Source: Planctomycetota bacterium
Lineage (GTDB): Bacteria > Planctomycetota > Phycisphaerae > WQYP01
Direction of reading: 5' to 3'
DNA: 23,677 bases
Assembly (NCBI GenBank): GCA_021799715.1
Contig: JAJYZY010000025.1
Coordinates: 1-23,677 of the forward strand
The notes beneath the pieces are model-generated. The model was not told the DNA's origin and did not search any database. It worked only from the letters and a program-made list of their open reading frames with translations. Both the position numbers and the translations under genes were made by a program. The number at the start of each line of letters is the position of its first letter. Position 1 is the first letter of the stretch. Positions 8,513 through 16,410 of the stretch are shown here, in pieces.

Positions 8513-10009
8513 TTATCCCTGCGCCGCTACGACTGTCCGTACCTCCGGCACTTGCAGGGACCGTTTGAGAATTTTCCCGGTTGGAGACCGCGGCATATCC
8601 TCAACAAAGTAGACATCGCGCGGCATTTTGTAGGCCGCCAGACGCTGGCGGACGAAGATGCGAATATCCTGGGCTGTGGGTTTTTCGGTAATGCCTGGTT
8701 CGAGTTGAATAAAGGCCACCGGCACCTCGCCGCGTTGCGCGTCTTTTACGCCGATTACCGCGGTCAGCAGCACTGCCGGGTGTTGTCGGATCACTTCTTC
8801 AATTTCGTACGGGGCGATTTTTTCGCCGGCCATGATAATGAGTTCTTTTTTCCGGCCTGTAATAAACAGGAATCCATCGTGATCAATGCGGGCAATATCG
8901 CCGGTTTTAAACCAACCATCGGCGGTGAGCACGGCCGCGGTTTCAGTGGGTTTATTCAAGTACCCTTTCATGACATTGCGTCCGCGAATCCACAGTTCGC
9001 CGTCCATATTGGGTCCCAGAGGTTGCTCGGCGTCATCAACGATGCGCAGTTCCACATTGGGCAGGGGTTTACCCACGCTGCCGGGCTTGTGCGCCCAGGG
9101 TACGCAAAAGCTGACCATGGGCGAGGTCTCGGTTAAACCGAAGCCTTCGAGCATATCAATGCCAAAATCGGTTCTGTATTTTTCCAGCAGAGCCATGGGC
9201 AGCGGCTCGCCGCCGCTGATGGCATACATAACGCTGGCCAGACTCGCGCGGGAAACGCTCTTGCAGTTCGCCAGCAACGAATACATGGTCGGCACTGCCA
9301 CCAGTACCTGGATTTTATTTTTTATAATCAGTTCCAGGGTGGCCGCGGGGTTGAAGCGGGCCTGATAAATCACCCGGCAGCCGAGGCTCAGGGGTACTAA
9401 AAATCCGGCCATCAGGCCCAGCGCGTGAAACATCGGCAATACGCCGAGAAAAGTCATCTGTTGACTGAATTGGGCGTGCGCGATGGCATCAGCGGCGTTG
9501 GAATCCAGATTGCCGCTGGTGAGTATCACGCCTTTGGGTGAACTGCTGGTGCCGCTGGTGTACAGAATGACCGCCGGATCGTCGGCTTTCCGATCCGGGA
9601 GCCGGCGCGGCCAGGGAATTTTCCGGAACGATAGTTCTTCCATGAACACCACTTGAAAACCGGCTGCTTTCAGGGCCTGGGCAAGTTCATCAAAATAGTG
9701 AATGGTAAAGATGGTTTTCAGGCCGGCGTCGCGGCAAATATCAATAAGTTCCGGCGGGCGCAAAAGATAATTTAATGCAACGGCGACGCGCGCGGACCAT
9801 CGCACGCCTCCGAAGGCCACGGCAAAGGCACTGCTTTGTGGTAGAAGCAGGCCGATGCGTTCCTCATGCCGGGCCAGTTTATCAATGTGGCCCGCCATGA
9901 GATTGCTGCCATGCCGCAACTGGCCGAAGGTCAGTGTGCGCCGATCATCAATGATGGCAATTTCACCGGGGCGGGATTTACCCTGTTCGATGACTTTTTC
10001 CAGCAACAT
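8513..10009 (-). CDS. Long-chain acyl-CoA ligase / AMP-dependent synthetase
   Basis: This is a class I adenylate-forming enzyme that activates a carboxylic acid, probably a fatty acid, as an acyl-adenylate and transfers it to CoA or a carrier protein. The core motifs are in order: ILYTSGTSSSPKGVIL (ATP phosphate loop), GLTETSPM, WFKTGDIARIDHDGF, ITGRKKELIIMAGEKI (hinge) and PRSPTGKILKR with the catalytic lysine near the C-terminus. From the ATG at 10009 (MLLEKVIEQGKSRPGEIAII) the product is 498 residues, within the family range. The frame remains open to 10162, but the extra residues are not family-like. It is transcribed away from the LpoB-like lipoprotein gene, so 10010-10191 is a divergent promoter region. 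Substrate chain length cannot be read from the sequence. FadD-like or a ligase loading an acyl carrier protein are both possible. Confidence 0.9.
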   Translation of the reverse strand: MLLEKVIEQGKSRPGEIAIIDDRRTLTFGQLRHGSNLMAGHIDKLARHEERIGLLLPQSSAFAVAFGGVRWSARVAVALNYLLRPPELIDICRDAGLKTIFTIHYFDELAQALKAAGFQVVFMEELSFRKIPWPRRLPDRKADDPAVILYTSGTSSSPKGVILTSGNLDSNAADAIAHAQFSQQMTFLGVLPMFHALGLMAGFLVPLSLGCRVIYQARFNPAATLELIIKNKIQVLVAVPTMYSLLANCKSVSRASLASVMYAISGGEPLPMALLEKYRTDFGIDMLEGFGLTETSPMVSFCVPWAHKPGSVGKPLPNVELRIVDDAEQPLGPNMDGELWIRGRNVMKGYLNKPTETAAVLTADGWFKTGDIARIDHDGFLFITGRKKELIIMAGEKIAPYEIEEVIRQHPAVLLTAVIGVKDAQRGEVPVAFIQLEPGITEKPTAQDIRIFVRQRLAAYKMPRDVYFVEDMPRSPTGKILKRSLQVPEVRTVVAAQG

Positions 10010-10191
10010 CCTGCACCCGGATTCACTACATTTCAGCCTTTGAATCAACCCTTCGAGTTTAGTCTTAATTGCGTGGAGACACAACGGCACGCAATGAATT
10101 GTGACTCCGGGCGTTCTATGCGGTAAAATACCTTCGTTCACCGGGTTGGTGAAAGCCGGCACGCCGGGGAGTCTTTTGGAGGTTATGGAAT

Positions 10192-11298
10192 ATGAAAAAC
10201 ATCTCCGTCATCGGTTCAATTATGGGTTGTTTTGTGCTTATGGGCGTACTGGCCGGATGCCAGCAGCCGCTGCAGAATGTCGCGATTCCGTCGCCGCAGG
10301 ATCAGGCGGCCTATCAGCCCCAGGCTTATCCCAAGCCATTGCCTCCCAATGCTTTCGGAACGCCGGTAACCGGAAACCCCTATGGTACCCATGTCACGCT
10401 GCCCGATGAGGCCGCGTATGTGCGGGCCTATCAGGCACAGCGTGATCCGCGCATGATGGTGGAAGTGCTTCTGGGGCAGGGCGGCGCAACGGCAAGTACG
10501 TTTCATCTGGGGAATGAAGATTTTGACGCCATACAGATTTCTATGATTGAATATCTAAACGCCAATGGGCAGGTGGATATTCATGACCCCTCGATGGCAC
10601 AGAAGGTTCTCAACCGGGAAAGCTTTCTCCGACTGCAAAATGGTGACCCCAAAGTCCTGCCGCTTCTAAAACATCAACTTAATACGGATGTTCTCGTTGA
10701 AATTCAGGCCGCTCCCACGCAACAGGCCGCGTATGGAAATGCCGTGCGTCTGTTGGCCCAGGCCGTCAGCACAACGGATGCGCGCGTCCTGGCGGCTGCT
10801 TACGTGGACATGCCCCTGCCGGCCAGTAAAACCAACATTAACATGTACACCGGTTATCTGGCGGACAAGATCATGCAAAAGCTTGCGGCCATTTGGGGCG
10901 GCGGCGCGGCGGCGTACAACCCGATGATTATCCGAATTTACAATGCCGCGAGCATTGATGATGTGCTGGCCATCAAGCATTTTGTCCAAAAGGTTCCCGG
11001 CGTGCGGCTGGTGATAGATCGCGGCATGACTGGTTCCACTTCCACCGCGTACGGCCGGCTTGCCGTTGAATACAACGGCGCACCGGATGATTTTTATTCC
11101 GCCCTTAAGCAGGAAATCGGCGTATCGACGGGGTTGAAAGCGGTGGATTTGCAGAACAACACCGTGGATTTGCAAATTACCGGGCCTATGGTGTTGCGCA
11201 CCACGACCATTCGAACCACCACCCGCGTGCGGACACAAACCACGCAAACCCAGGTGAAAACCGTTAATGAAACGCCCATTGAACCAGCGCCGCAATAA
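10192..11298 (+). CDS. LpoB-like lipoprotein (putative penicillin-binding protein activator)
   Basis: A 368-residue lipoprotein with a signal peptide and lipobox LAGC (C23), then a Pro/Gln/Tyr-rich linker. The middle domain has LNRESFLRLQ, TDVLVEIQAAP, YGNAVRLLAQAVSTTDARVL, and MPLPASKTNINMYTGYLADKIMQKL, resembling the CsgG/LpoB/FlgO-type alpha/beta domain. A second alpha/beta segment follows (AYNPMIIRIYNAASIDDVLAIKHF). The tail is Thr/Arg-rich (RTTTIRTTTRVRTQTTQTQ) and probably disordered. GGAGG lies 9 bases before the ATG. The next gene, 28 bases downstream, resembles YcfL, which in E. coli sits beside lpoB, and this supports the assignment. LpoB is an outer-membrane lipoprotein that stimulates PBP1b. 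Whether this protein does the same is inference, because the similarity is structural in pattern rather than close. Confidence 0.62.
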   Translation: MKNISVIGSIMGCFVLMGVLAGCQQPLQNVAIPSPQDQAAYQPQAYPKPLPPNAFGTPVTGNPYGTHVTLPDEAAYVRAYQAQRDPRMMVEVLLGQGGATASTFHLGNEDFDAIQISMIEYLNANGQVDIHDPSMAQKVLNRESFLRLQNGDPKVLPLLKHQLNTDVLVEIQAAPTQQAAYGNAVRLLAQAVSTTDARVLAAAYVDMPLPASKTNINMYTGYLADKIMQKLAAIWGGGAAAYNPMIIRIYNAASIDDVLAIKHFVQKVPGVRLVIDRGMTGSTSTAYGRLAVEYNGAPDDFYSALKQEIGVSTGLKAVDLQNNTVDLQITGPMVLRTTTIRTTTRVRTQTTQTQVKTVNETPIEPAPQ

Positions 11299-11326
11299 TG
11301 ATCGCCGATAACAAGGAGTCTGTGTT

Positions 11327-11749
11327 ATGTTACCCAATGGTGGTATAAACCGTTTATCAATTGGTGTTCTCGCGGCCTTCTGCCTTATCGGATTATGGGC
11401 CATTGCCGGCTGTCAGGGCCCGGTTGTCCCGTTTCAGAATCCACTGAACCCATTTCCGCAGGTGCATCTGGCCAGTTATGGCCTGCAAAACAGAATTCTG
11501 GTCAATGAACCGATCGTCAGCCGCGTGGGTGATGGGCAGTTGGATGTAGTTATTCCTGTGCGCAATGTAACCGCCGATGAGTTGTATCTCGAATTCCAGT
11601 ACCGCTTTCTCAATGCCCAGGGCGCGCAGGTGGAAGAAACGTCCGGATGGAACACGTTGCGAGTTCCGGCATATTCGATGGCCCAGATACATTTCACAAG
11701 CCTGACCGCAGCGGCCAACTTTGATTGCGATATCCGCCGCCTGCCGTGA
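11327..11749 (+). CDS. YcfL-like (DUF1425) lipoprotein
   Basis: A 140-residue lipoprotein with lipobox I-A-G-C (C29 in WAIAGCQGP). After the lipid anchor comes a single beta-rich domain: QLDVVIPVRNVTADELYLEF, QYRFLNAQGAQVEETSGWNT and LRVPAYSMAQIHFTS. This is the pattern of the YcfL/DUF1425 family (a small beta-sandwich with a 'conserved strand, YRF, aromatic, proline-turn' layout). AAGGAG lies 8 bases before the ATG. It follows the LpoB-like gene closely, so the two are probably co-transcribed, and it is convergent with the lipocalin-like gene (9-base gap). The cellular role of YcfL proteins is unknown. Proximity to an LpoB-like protein suggests a place in cell-wall or outer-membrane homeostasis. 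Confidence 0.68.
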   Translation: MLPNGGINRLSIGVLAAFCLIGLWAIAGCQGPVVPFQNPLNPFPQVHLASYGLQNRILVNEPIVSRVGDGQLDVVIPVRNVTADELYLEFQYRFLNAQGAQVEETSGWNTLRVPAYSMAQIHFTSLTAAANFDCDIRRLP

Positions 11750-11758
11750 TCGGTGCGT

Positions 11759-13012
11759 TTATTGCCGCCAGAGCGGGTCATCGGCGGCGACCTGCAGGAT
11801 GGCTCGACCGGCCAGATCGCTGATAATCGGCCAGGTCAGGCCGCGGGTGCTGAGGGTTTCCATAATTCCCACACCAAGATAACGTTTGCTGCCGCGGGAG
11901 CGCAACTGTACGGAACAACTGTTGCGCACCAGATACGGGCCGGTTTCGATAAGATTCTGATGTTGAATCAGCAGTTCTACGTTATGCCCGCGCGAGTCGC
12001 TGCCATGGAGGACCATGCGGGCGGGATACTGATTTCGCAATTTGCCGCAGCGGCCATACGCAATTTCGCTTTGCGGGTGTTGAACAATAACCGGAGCCGC
12101 CGTTTTATCCAGAATAATCAGTGAATCGGTATCGCATGGCCTGCTGGTATTGGTGTGGTTCCACGCAATGGCCCAATCCTGATTGATCGCATGGCCGCGC
12201 GATATAGCGCGCACATCCCGGCCGATGCCCGACCCGCCGGAATATTGATCGTGATAACCCAAACCGTCCAGGGGCATATTCAGCAGCATCGTGTCGTCAG
12301 CGAGATTAATCTGCCCGATGCGCCCGGTTACACTCGCCATGGGAACTGCCAGTACCCAATTGTGCTGTGCCCCATCAGCCGAATCGGGACGCAGAGGAAG
12401 AAGTTGTTGATTTCCAGTCGCAAGCGGCCTGAATGTTAAGTCCACATGAATCGCCCGACTGGTGCGGTAGCGCGGACCGGCAATCGTATATTCCATGGGA
12501 TAACCGCGTGCCGTTAAACCCAAAGTACCATCCTGCCGCAGGGTAACACGATTCGGTCCCACCAGACATTCCGGCGATCCGCGCCCGCCGCGAAACGCTC
12601 CGGGTGGAAACACATTAACCGATCGCAAAATACATTTGCCGCCCTGAAATACCGATATCGTCGCTCCGGGATAAAAACTCGGCAATACCTGTTCACGCAC
12701 CGAACTGATTTTCACCCGCGTGGAGCGCCGGCTATAACGATGGAACTCCCGCACGTAGCGGGGATGAAAGCAGAAGCCGTCATACAGACTCACCGCCACA
12801 CCATTGCCGGCGGAATCCATCGCACTAAAATTTCGGCATTCATAGGCTCCGGGGGTTTTTAGCTGCCGCCACCCTGCTTGTTCCCATTCGCCCGTGCATT
12901 GCCCGGGACTGAAACCGGCAATACCCGCCCGCGATCCGCTGGCGGTATCCATCGCATCCGCGGCCACCCCGGATAAACTGCTGTCAGTAAGTGCTAAAGA
13001 TTGCTTGATCAT
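11759..13012 (-). CDS. CrtC / tocopherol-cyclase-like lipocalin protein
   Basis: The core resembles the double-lipocalin fold of carotenoid 1,2-hydratases (CrtC) and related tocopherol-cyclase/AttH-like proteins. Visible signs are GAYECRNFSAMDSAGNG, SLYDGFCFHPRYVREF, the strand MEYTIAGPRYRTSRAIHVDL, NWVLAVPMASVTGRI and GYHDQYSGG, with the Tyr-His-Asp (Y253-H254-D255 from this start) that holds the catalytic Asp in CrtC. These proteins act on hydrophobic isoprenoid-type substrates by adding water or cyclising. The start is uncertain. The frame is open to 13378, but residues encoded upstream of the ATG at 13012 look non-family and no ribosome site is clear. ATGs at 13294 and 13084 are alternatives. 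No other carotenoid gene is in view, so the substrate is unknown. Confidence 0.68.
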   Translation of the reverse strand: MIKQSLALTDSSLSGVAADAMDTASGSRAGIAGFSPGQCTGEWEQAGWRQLKTPGAYECRNFSAMDSAGNGVAVSLYDGFCFHPRYVREFHRYSRRSTRVKISSVREQVLPSFYPGATISVFQGGKCILRSVNVFPPGAFRGGRGSPECLVGPNRVTLRQDGTLGLTARGYPMEYTIAGPRYRTSRAIHVDLTFRPLATGNQQLLPLRPDSADGAQHNWVLAVPMASVTGRIGQINLADDTMLLNMPLDGLGYHDQYSGGSGIGRDVRAISRGHAINQDWAIAWNHTNTSRPCDTDSLIILDKTAAPVIVQHPQSEIAYGRCGKLRNQYPARMVLHGSDSRGHNVELLIQHQNLIETGPYLVRNSCSVQLRSRGSKRYLGVGIMETLSTRGLTWPIISDLAGRAILQVAADDPLWRQ

Positions 13013-13440
13013 TACAAATACGCCAATGCGCAGGCCTACAAAAAAGCACGCCGAACGACCCAATGCCGTCCGAATCCCTGCCATGTTGTAACTTCGAGAG
13101 CTAACAAGCTCTTCATTCTTGCTTATCGGCACAAATGGGCGCGATAGTTCAACGAACCTCCAAAAATACTTATTCCAATGCGCGCTTGGCCGCAATAACA
13201 ATTCCGTCGAAACGGACGCTGCCGCATCCGTAGCACAAACCGGTTGTGGACGTTTGGTTTGCAGTGATTTTATCGCCACCGTGCGTGCTTTCATGGTATG
13301 TACGCGCCGCCTGGCATGTTTACCGGGACATAATATGTGCGGTGGTGAAATTCGCCGGGATGGCTGCCTCCCTCCCAATCCGGCAACCGGTTACAGAATA
13401 GTGACAAGGGTTGCGTGTAAACAATATGGGACCCTGTCGA
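13013..13440. other. Upstream extension or intergenic region of the lipocalin-like gene
   Basis: The minus-strand frame of the CrtC-like gene stays open through most of this stretch, but its translation (Arg-, Ser- and Cys-containing, without domain pattern) looks non-coding. A TTTTTGGAGG box (minus strand, near 13170) is a good ribosome-site match but has no in-frame start at the right distance. No other gene is supported, and the minus-strand promoter presumably lies here. Confidence 0.4.
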
Positions 13441-13812
13441 TCACCAGCGCACCGCTGGATCAACAATGTCAGCCCATAATTCAATACCCCCCGCCATGGA
13501 CTTGACGGACGTAAAACCCGCCTCACGCAACATCGCCGCGGCACGTAATGAACGCACGCCGCTGCGGCAATAAACCACCACCGGCTTCAAACGCCAGGAT
13601 TCCAGTTCCGCCAGGCGTTGAGAAAGTGTGTCCAGGGGAATCAGTGTGGCACCGGAGATGTTGGCTATTTCCCATTCCACCTCATGTCGAACATCCAAAA
13701 GCAAAAGCGATTCGCGCTCCTGCCGCGCTCGATGAACTTCTTGCGGATGCACCTCCCAATTTGGATCGATGCTTCTCGTTTCACTTTTATACTCTTCTTC
13801 CATTGGTTTCAT
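13441..13812 (-). CDS. Single-domain rhodanese (sulfurtransferase)
   Basis: A 123-residue single rhodanese domain, similar in size to GlpE and other stand-alone sulfurtransferases. LLLLDVRHEVEWEIANISGA is the N-terminal CH2A-type motif with its Asp and Arg. IPLDTLSQRLAEL follows. The active-site loop is VVYCRSGVRS with catalytic cysteine flanked by Arg and Ser. MAGGIELWAD closes the domain. It would carry sulfane sulfur as a cysteine persulfide in the cytoplasm. No signal peptide is present. AAGGG lies 7 bases before the ATG at 13812, so this start is preferred over the methionine four residues in. It is on the same strand as the lipocalin-like gene but well separated. The sulfur donor and acceptor are unknown. 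Confidence 0.9.
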   Translation of the reverse strand: MKPMEEEYKSETRSIDPNWEVHPQEVHRARQERESLLLLDVRHEVEWEIANISGATLIPLDTLSQRLAELESWRLKPVVVYCRSGVRSLRAAAMLREAGFTSVKSMAGGIELWADIVDPAVRW

Positions 13813-13939
13813 AAAGTACCCTTTGCCAAAAACTCATAAGCGAAGTTTAGCTAACGATGTGACATTAATAAAATAGATGGAATTTATACATAGCATAATA
13901 ATGGATTATGCCATGAAAATGAAGGATCGTGTCGCGCGC

Positions 13940-13964
13940 AAAAACCAGCCGCGGTAAGGCCGCG
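13940..13964 (-). terminator. Possible weak terminator downstream of the signalling operon
   Basis: Read on the minus strand, CGCGG and CCGCG (plus 13960-13964 and 13950-13954) can pair around a 5-base loop, with five T at 13944-13940. The T-run is separated from the stem by five bases, so it is a weak candidate for the end of the GGDEF-EAL transcript. Confidence 0.3.
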
Positions 13965-14061
13965 AGTGCGGCAGGCCGCCGCCCACGCATGACAACGAAG
14001 GATTTTTGCGTATCCAATTTGCCGGTGTTGTTCACCGCGTGCATTGATTTGCGTCCAGGCG

Positions 14062-16410
14062 TTATGCCGCGCCGGGAATACACTCCGCCGCCTTGGAACT
14101 CCCGCCGGCGAATGCCGCCGCGGAAAGATAATCAGCCGCCTGCGAAACCGGCAACGGCTTGCTGATGAAATATCCCTGGAGGTAGTCGCAACCCATGGTT
14201 CGCAGCACGTTGATCTGCTCCTGGGTTTCAACCCCTTCGGCGACCACGCGCAGTTCCAGCAGATGCGCCAATTTGATAATGGTTTGCACAATCGTGTGCC
14301 CCACTTTATCCGTGCGCATGTCGTGAACAAAACTTTTGTCAATTTTCAGGTTGTTTAACGGCATGCGGTGCAGGGAACTAAGGGACGAATATCCCGTGCC
14401 GAAATCATCAAGATCAATCGTGACGCCGGTGGAGCGCAGGCGGGTTAAGGTGGTAATAACGGTAGCGGCATCGGTCATCGCCATGGATTCTGTTATCTCC
14501 AATCGCAGCCGATGCGGCGCTAAGCCCGCCTCGTACAATACTTTGGTTACTTCCGCGGCAAAACCGGGTTGCGAAAATTGATTGCTGGAAACGTTGACGC
14601 TAATGGACAAATTCTCCGGCAATGGAATCTCCATTTGCCACTGTTTTGCCTGTCGACAGGCCTCCATGAGTACCCATCGTCCCAGATGGATAATAAGGTC
14701 GGTGTCTTCCGCAATGGGGATAAACTCGCCCGGCGGCAACAATCCGCGCGTGGGGTGCTGCCAGCGTACCAGGGCTTCCATGGCCAACGGTTTGCCATTG
14801 GTTCCAACAATCGGTTGATAATGCAGCACCAGTTGATTTTCGGTAATCGCTTTGCGCAATTCGGTTTCCGTCTGCCATCGCGTCACAGCGCGTTCGTGCA
14901 TTTTGGGATCAAAAATCCGCGTGCAGGATTTTCCGTCTGATTTAGCCTGATACAACGCGGTGTCCGCATCGCGCAGAATTTCCGCGGCGGTATGATACGT
15001 TTCATTGCCGAACGCCACGCCCAGACTTAACAATGCGCAGATCTCATGGCCGTCAATGTGAAACGTCCCGGAAATTTCCCGGTGCAGCCGCTCCGCAATA
15101 AACAGTATATCGCTTTCGTGCCGGATATTTTCCAGCACCAGCACAAATTCATCTCCACCGATGCGCGCCACATGGTCCGGTTGATGGCGCGCAACGGTAT
15201 CACCCTCGCGCACGAATACTTTCAGCCGCCGCGCTATTTCCACAAGCAATTTATCACCAATCTGATGCCCCAGGCTGTCATTGATCACCTTGAAGCGGTC
15301 CAGATCAATAAACATCACCGCAAAATGGAAATCCGATTCACGCTTCCGGCGGGCAATGCAGCAACTCAAGCGATCCGCGAGTTTCACACGATTCGCCAGG
15401 CCCGTCAAAGCATCGTGCATGGCTTCAAATCGCAGTTGCTCTTCCGCCAGTTTGCGATCGGTAATATCGGTAAATGTTCCCACGGCCCGGATTTTTACCC
15501 CCTTGTCGTCTCCAACGGCAAGCCCTCGATACAAGATCCAGCGATATTGCCCGTCCTTGTGCAACATCCGGCATTCTCCGCACAGTTGTTCGCTGCGACC
15601 CTGGAAATGTTCCTTCTGATGCTCCATGACGGATGTGCGGTCATCCGCGTGAATACGACCAAACCATTCCTCGGGTGAGTCACCGATTTCCGCATCGGAA
15701 AAGCCCAGCATGGATTTCCAGTGGCTGGAATAATATATTTTCCCCGCGGGAATATCCCAATCCCACAGGCCGTCGTTGACCGCCTCTTCAACCAGGCGAT
15801 AACGTTCCTGCGACTTGGCGCGATCCGAGACTTCGCGCATCAGTTGGGTATTGGCATCTTCCAACTGCCGGGTCTGTTCCTTGACCATGCTGGCAAGCTG
15901 ATTGAGCTTCAGATGCGCGTGTTTGGCCAATCGCCATTTCTGCGTCAACGAACAGGCCAATTGACACACCTCCGCGGTGTCATACGGCTTTTTGAGTATC
16001 AGCAGACGATCGGCGGCACCGAATTTTCCGTTGATTTCCTCCCACGAATAATCACTGTACGCTGTACAGATGACAATCTGAATTTCCGGATCGACCTCCC
16101 ATATTTTTTCTATGGTCTCCACGCCGTCCCATCCCGGCGGCATACGCATGTCCACAAATGCCAGCGCGTAGCGGTCTCCGGTTTCCAGTGACCGCTTGAC
16201 CAGTTCCAGGCCTTCCTGCCCCTGATAGGCGGAATGCAGATCATATTTTTCCCGCTTGCTTGCCGCGGGAGCCGCCCCAAACAGGTCTTTCTCCATATCA
16301 TCAAGGCCGCTAGCGATGTCCGCCGGACACAGTATTTTCCGGAAATCATCGTGAATGCCGCGGTTATCATCAATGATAAGAATGCGACGATTGTTCTGTT
16401 CGCTGTTCAT
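14062..16410 (-). CDS. Response regulator with PAS, GGDEF and EAL domains (c-di-GMP turnover)
   Basis: A 782-residue cytoplasmic protein. The receiver domain (about 8-155) has the acidic pair D14/D15, phospho-acceptor D87 in FVDMRMPPGWDG, T116 and the K-P pair at 141-142. A coiled segment (165-200) links it to a PAS domain (about 202-325, ending DITDRKLAEEQ). The diguanylate cyclase domain (about 330-500) has intact GGDEF at 418-422. The phosphodiesterase domain (about 515-765) has MEALVRW (E545), EITES, DDFGTGYSSL, KIDKSF, AEGVET and GYFISKP, so the main metal-binding residues are present. The usual RxxD inhibitory site is HQPD (409-412), hence degenerate. It probably makes and degrades cyclic di-GMP under phosphorylation control. 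Its ATG overlaps the stop of the kinase gene by 4 bases (ATGA), showing translational coupling. Confidence 0.95.
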   Translation of the reverse strand: MNSEQNNRRILIIDDNRGIHDDFRKILCPADIASGLDDMEKDLFGAAPAASKREKYDLHSAYQGQEGLELVKRSLETGDRYALAFVDMRMPPGWDGVETIEKIWEVDPEIQIVICTAYSDYSWEEINGKFGAADRLLILKKPYDTAEVCQLACSLTQKWRLAKHAHLKLNQLASMVKEQTRQLEDANTQLMREVSDRAKSQERYRLVEEAVNDGLWDWDIPAGKIYYSSHWKSMLGFSDAEIGDSPEEWFGRIHADDRTSVMEHQKEHFQGRSEQLCGECRMLHKDGQYRWILYRGLAVGDDKGVKIRAVGTFTDITDRKLAEEQLRFEAMHDALTGLANRVKLADRLSCCIARRKRESDFHFAVMFIDLDRFKVINDSLGHQIGDKLLVEIARRLKVFVREGDTVARHQPDHVARIGGDEFVLVLENIRHESDILFIAERLHREISGTFHIDGHEICALLSLGVAFGNETYHTAAEILRDADTALYQAKSDGKSCTRIFDPKMHERAVTRWQTETELRKAITENQLVLHYQPIVGTNGKPLAMEALVRWQHPTRGLLPPGEFIPIAEDTDLIIHLGRWVLMEACRQAKQWQMEIPLPENLSISVNVSSNQFSQPGFAAEVTKVLYEAGLAPHRLRLEITESMAMTDAATVITTLTRLRSTGVTIDLDDFGTGYSSLSSLHRMPLNNLKIDKSFVHDMRTDKVGHTIVQTIIKLAHLLELRVVAEGVETQEQINVLRTMGCDYLQGYFISKPLPVSQAADYLSAAAFAGGSSKAAECIPGAA

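Noticed and set aside
13929..14165. Arg/Ala-rich plus-strand frame starting GTG
   Set aside because: AAGGA is only 2 bases from the GTG, and the frame overlaps the 3' end of the GGDEF-EAL gene on the other strand. The basic composition is expected from GC-rich shadow frames.
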